Below, piece after piece: positions 61,201 to 64,000 of a stretch of DNA of 64,000 nucleotides. The notes beneath the pieces are model-generated. The model ran no database searches. It saw only the letters and a list, made by a program, of their open reading frames with translations, and had not been told where the DNA came from. The translations under genes and the position numbers were made by a program. Position 1 is the first letter of the stretch. Every line of letters begins with the position of its first letter. The stretch is from Polytrichum commune (taxonomy: Eukaryota; Streptophyta; Polytrichopsida; Polytrichales; Polytrichaceae). Where the stretch lies: NCBI GenBank assembly GCA_950295325.1, contig OX485809.1, forward strand, positions 248,001 through 312,000, given 5' to 3'.

Positions 61201-64000
61201 GTTTACATGCTATGTGAAGTGTCTAACGTTTTACAATTTAGTTACAGAGACAGTTTCATCAAATGTGGACGGAAGCCCATCCATTGCTGAACATGATTCT
61301 TGGGGTGGAAGTGGACGTCATGCGGAAGATGTCCAGCTTTGTAAGCGGAGACTACTGCAGCTCAGTACTGTTGAACTGGACGGAAGTAATAGTAGCACAA
61401 CATCCCAAGTAGCAACCTATGCCACGATGACAGTGTCAACGGAAACCAAAGCCAGGGAAGGTTCATCAGATCAGGAGATTTCAAAAACAGCTGCAATGGA
61501 TTCAATGGAGTTAGACATGGATAGGCCAGGAATGTTGCGGGATGGTTTGATACAGGAAGGATGGGCAGGACTGTCATCTAGAGTGTTGAAGATGATTTTA
61601 CGGCTGCTATGTGGGGATCCCAAATCTTTGGCAGCAGCAATGGCAACTTGCCAGTCATGGAAGGAATGTGCTCAGGAGATCAAAGTCTCAATGAGACATG
61701 TTGATTTGTCTGGTTTAGGGTTGCATTGCACTGATGCAATCCTCAATTCTTTGTTGGTACGTCTCTCTTAATTATTATTCTTTAATATACTGTTTACCAA
61801 TATCTGTTAGTGCCGTCTGAAACATAATACTTGTAAGGACATTGTAGCAGATTCCAATGTGACTAATGATGACTGCTGTGACAGGGATATGGTAATGGAG
61901 ATCTGAAGCGTATCACGTTGGACTATTGTACAAATGTGAGCTCTGAAGGACTTGGGATTTTACTGAAATCTTACCCGGCAATTCTTGAGGTTCAGATTAA
62001 TGGTTGTACACAGCTGAGGGAATTGGTCAACCTCTATCCTAAGATTAGATGGCTTGGAAATCCCTGGGCAAGGAAGAGCTCTGGAGGTCCTCGAAAATCG
62101 GGTCATCACAAGGTGAAAAACCGGAAGCGCACTGGTGAGAGGCGAGAAGTTGAACAAGGTTTTGATGGTTACAGTGGGTGTTCATTAGATGAAAATGGTT
62201 ACCCAGATAAAAGTGCAGAGGAAAGGGAGAGTCCAGGAGCAGAGCGCACATTGGTTGATATTTTAGGCCCAGTGGTTGCAGAAATGCGGCAAGTGGGGCC
62301 AGGGCAGTCTAGGGAAGCTAAGCGTCTCAAGTTGAGCAGAGGGAAAGGATCACAGAGTGGATTTGGCTCTGGGATTAGCAAGTACCCTGAACAGCAGAAA
62401 ACTGGAATCAACTATGAGAAGGGAATTCAAACCAAAGTGAGTAGGGATGAATACAGCACAAAGCGAAAGGTGAAGTCTAGACTTGCCTACAAGAAACAAG
62501 CCAATTTGACCCGTCCTTCAAAAAAATCCACATCAATGAGTCGAAAGCCTGAGACTCCTGGAAAGGAAGTAACGCGGAGTCCAAAACATGCAGAGAAAGA
62601 TCTGGAGAAAGCATTGGCAGCTGCACTGAAAACTGTTATGGAGGCTGACTCTGATCAAGTGTTCTTTCGTCTGGTATTTGTACTAACTTATGTCATACAT
62701 TCTCTAGGGATCAGTTGCAATTAGGTTGCTGCAAGGCACTTTTTTTTAGGCTCCATATTTATGTTGCTAAACTGGTGATTCATGGTAGTTAATGTTCTTT
62801 TGGCTAATAACTGGCAGATTTTTCTCTTGGAAAACTGAATTGAATTAGAGTCCATTGCAATTCAAATCCAAAAGATTGGACATAAATAAATAATGATAAA
62901 TTGGTCCAATTGATTTCATGCGTTAGATACGAAGAAGACACAAAGTCACGTGCCCTACATCTATAGAATGAGAAATGGGAACAGGAATTATAGTGACTTT
63001 TCCTCTGTATCTTTGGTCCTTTCCACAACAAGATTCACAAGTAGTGATAAACTGCTTCCTTGGGGATGTACTTCTTATTAATTGCTCTTGCTCATCCACC
63101 CCTGCACTTTTTGTCCTGTATATTTATAGTGGTGTGAGTCTAGTGGGCAAGCCATTTCACCACTGAGATCATAATGGAATGCTTGCCTAATGGTAGGCAA
63201 ATGAGCAAGTGCCTGATGGCAGAGGAGCCTCTTCCAAGACAGCTCAAATGGATTTCAGCACTGTCCAGAAAAAACTTAAGATGGGCCTTTATGGAGGGAA
63301 AGACGGCACCAGAACTTTCAAGGAAGACCTTTTTCAACCTCTACGCAACGCTTTCAGGTGGTTTGGCAGACCTCATAGTGGGAAGTAGTTTCCTGCATTC
63401 CAATCCTGTGGCTTTCTTCATTCATTTCTGGGCAGGTTGTGAGGGGAGCTAGCCATGGAAGAACTAAATAATTGTCCTGTAATGTGAAGACTGTGCCCCT
63501 ATATAAGCAGTGCCATTTGCACATGATCTTATCCTGATGTAACCACTGCATCAATCATTGAAATGTGCAGGCTGGAGCATGATTCTCCAATGTACAAAGC
63601 AGCAGGAAGAATCTTCAAGGTGGCCCATCAAGTGGGAAGGCAGCTGGATGATAGTCTGGCGAGTCCCCAGTGGAGCATTCCTGCTCAAGGTCAGAACAGG
63701 GCCCTTGGAAGTTGCACAAAATCAAGAGGTGCTAAGTATTCTGTGGAAAGACAACAAGGTACTAAGAGAACTTGGGAGCAAACTGCTGGAAGTGGACGAG
63801 TTAGGGGAAAGGTCTTGAGCATCAATAACAACAGAGCTGATGGAGTTGTTGGGAGTGGAGACTTCGATATTGAAGGACCTTTTGAAAGAGACCGAGACCG
63901 GGAGTCTCGTCATGTTCGAATGAGGAGAAACCAGTGGTCAGAGTCAGAAGCTGAGAGTTCAGATGAGGAGGATGCAGATGAAGCACTCTCTGATGAACCA
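55223..64000 (+). CDS. ATXR3: Histone H3K4 methyltransferase, ATXR3/SDG2 type (N-terminal part, cut by window edge)
   Basis: Exons 55223-57461, 57934-57993, 59129-61069, 61242-61756, 61885-62673, 63197-63357 and 63571-beyond the edge join in phase for about 2045 codons. Family knowledge: ATXR3/SDG2 deposits H3K4me2/3 through a C-terminal SET domain, here off-window. Blocks shared with Arabidopsis ATXR3: a LENGEIS motif; IDARVEKL; GGDW; a GYF-like segment at residues 1088-1140 (GFWHYVDAAGHERGPF, SVFRKTDNIWVPV); HPQFLGYTNGKLHELVM; CGDPKSLAAAMATCQSW with VDLSGLG and CTDAIL; the CTNV repeat; and the MKNGYY-like segment as KKLKMGLYGGKDG. An N-terminal CCHC zinc knuckle (C44 to C57, CFSCGQPGHVAREC) and a long Ser/Gly/Asn-rich disordered region precede these. 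The first of two GYF-like segments in Arabidopsis is not visible. The start is ATG 55223, after an in-frame stop. Confidence 0.88.
58895..59037 (+). other. Possible optional exon of the ATXR3-like gene
   Basis: Within the 57994-59128 intron, an open stretch follows an acceptor (CTCAG ending 58894) and ends at a donor (GCG|GTGTAG). It encodes protein-like residues including FRDPQLLAGDVLLKQFQGLD. If the preceding exon uses a second donor at 57998 (GG|GTAGAG), the exon adds 49 codons without breaking the frame. No match to Arabidopsis ATXR3 was recognised. Confidence 0.4.

Noticed and set aside
63558-63818. Plus-strand ORF near the right edge
   Set aside because: Wrong frame. The ATXR3-like exon from 63571 stays open in another frame to the window end and joins the previous exon in phase.

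Overview
The window is nuclear DNA from a land plant. It carries a nuclear gene for chloroplast EF-Tu with a transit peptide, a 20-exon AGO1-type Argonaute, a plant bZIP factor, a UBP6-type deubiquitinase and an ATXR3/SDG2-type histone methyltransferase. All have GT-AG introns. The divergent ATXR3 N-terminus, the intron in tufA, and mobile-element relics including a piggyBac-like one suggest a spore-bearing lineage such as a bryophyte rather than a typical angiosperm. That placement is inference; the sequence alone does not name the species.

Layout: 1-293 may hold the last exon of an EF-hand protein. 2931-4887 (+) is tufA in two exons. 4888-11402 is AT-rich and repeat-bearing. 11403-14398 (+) is a two-exon bZIP gene whose 2.2-kb intron holds a tandem duplication and a 5S rRNA-like element. 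17059-24346 (-) is a complete AGO1-like gene of 1110 codons, with its leader and promoter side reaching to about 26.6 kb. 26.9-39.3 kb is an AT-rich tract of tandem duplications, a MITE-like pair, a SINE-like copy, a dispersed GGATGAATG-rich family and a decayed piggyBac-type transposase. 39666-42152 (+) is the UBP6-like gene in two exons. 43.2-44.3 kb is a large imperfect hairpin. 45.8-48.4 kb (-) holds a cryptic five-exon gene for a small charged, probably coiled-coil protein. 48.4-53 kb is AT-rich with no recognisable gene. 53.2-55.2 kb is the GC-rich leader and promoter side of the ATXR3-like gene, which runs from 55223 off the right edge; its SET domain lies outside.

The genes are unrelated housekeeping or regulatory genes: plastid translation, sugar/stress-type transcription control, small-RNA silencing, proteasome-linked deubiquitination and H3K4 methylation. 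They do not form a cluster. Telomere-box-like motifs lie upstream of four of them. The most novel material is the cryptic coiled-coil gene at 45.8-48.4 kb, the 5S-like element inside the bZIP intron, the hairpin at 43.2-44.3 kb with a related inverted copy of its loop in an intron of the cryptic gene, the dispersed repeat whose last copy abuts the UBP6 start, and the frame-neutral optional exon plus CCHC zinc knuckle in the ATXR3-like gene. Splice sites were placed by eye from GT-AG signals, phase and family conservation, and have not been tested against transcripts.
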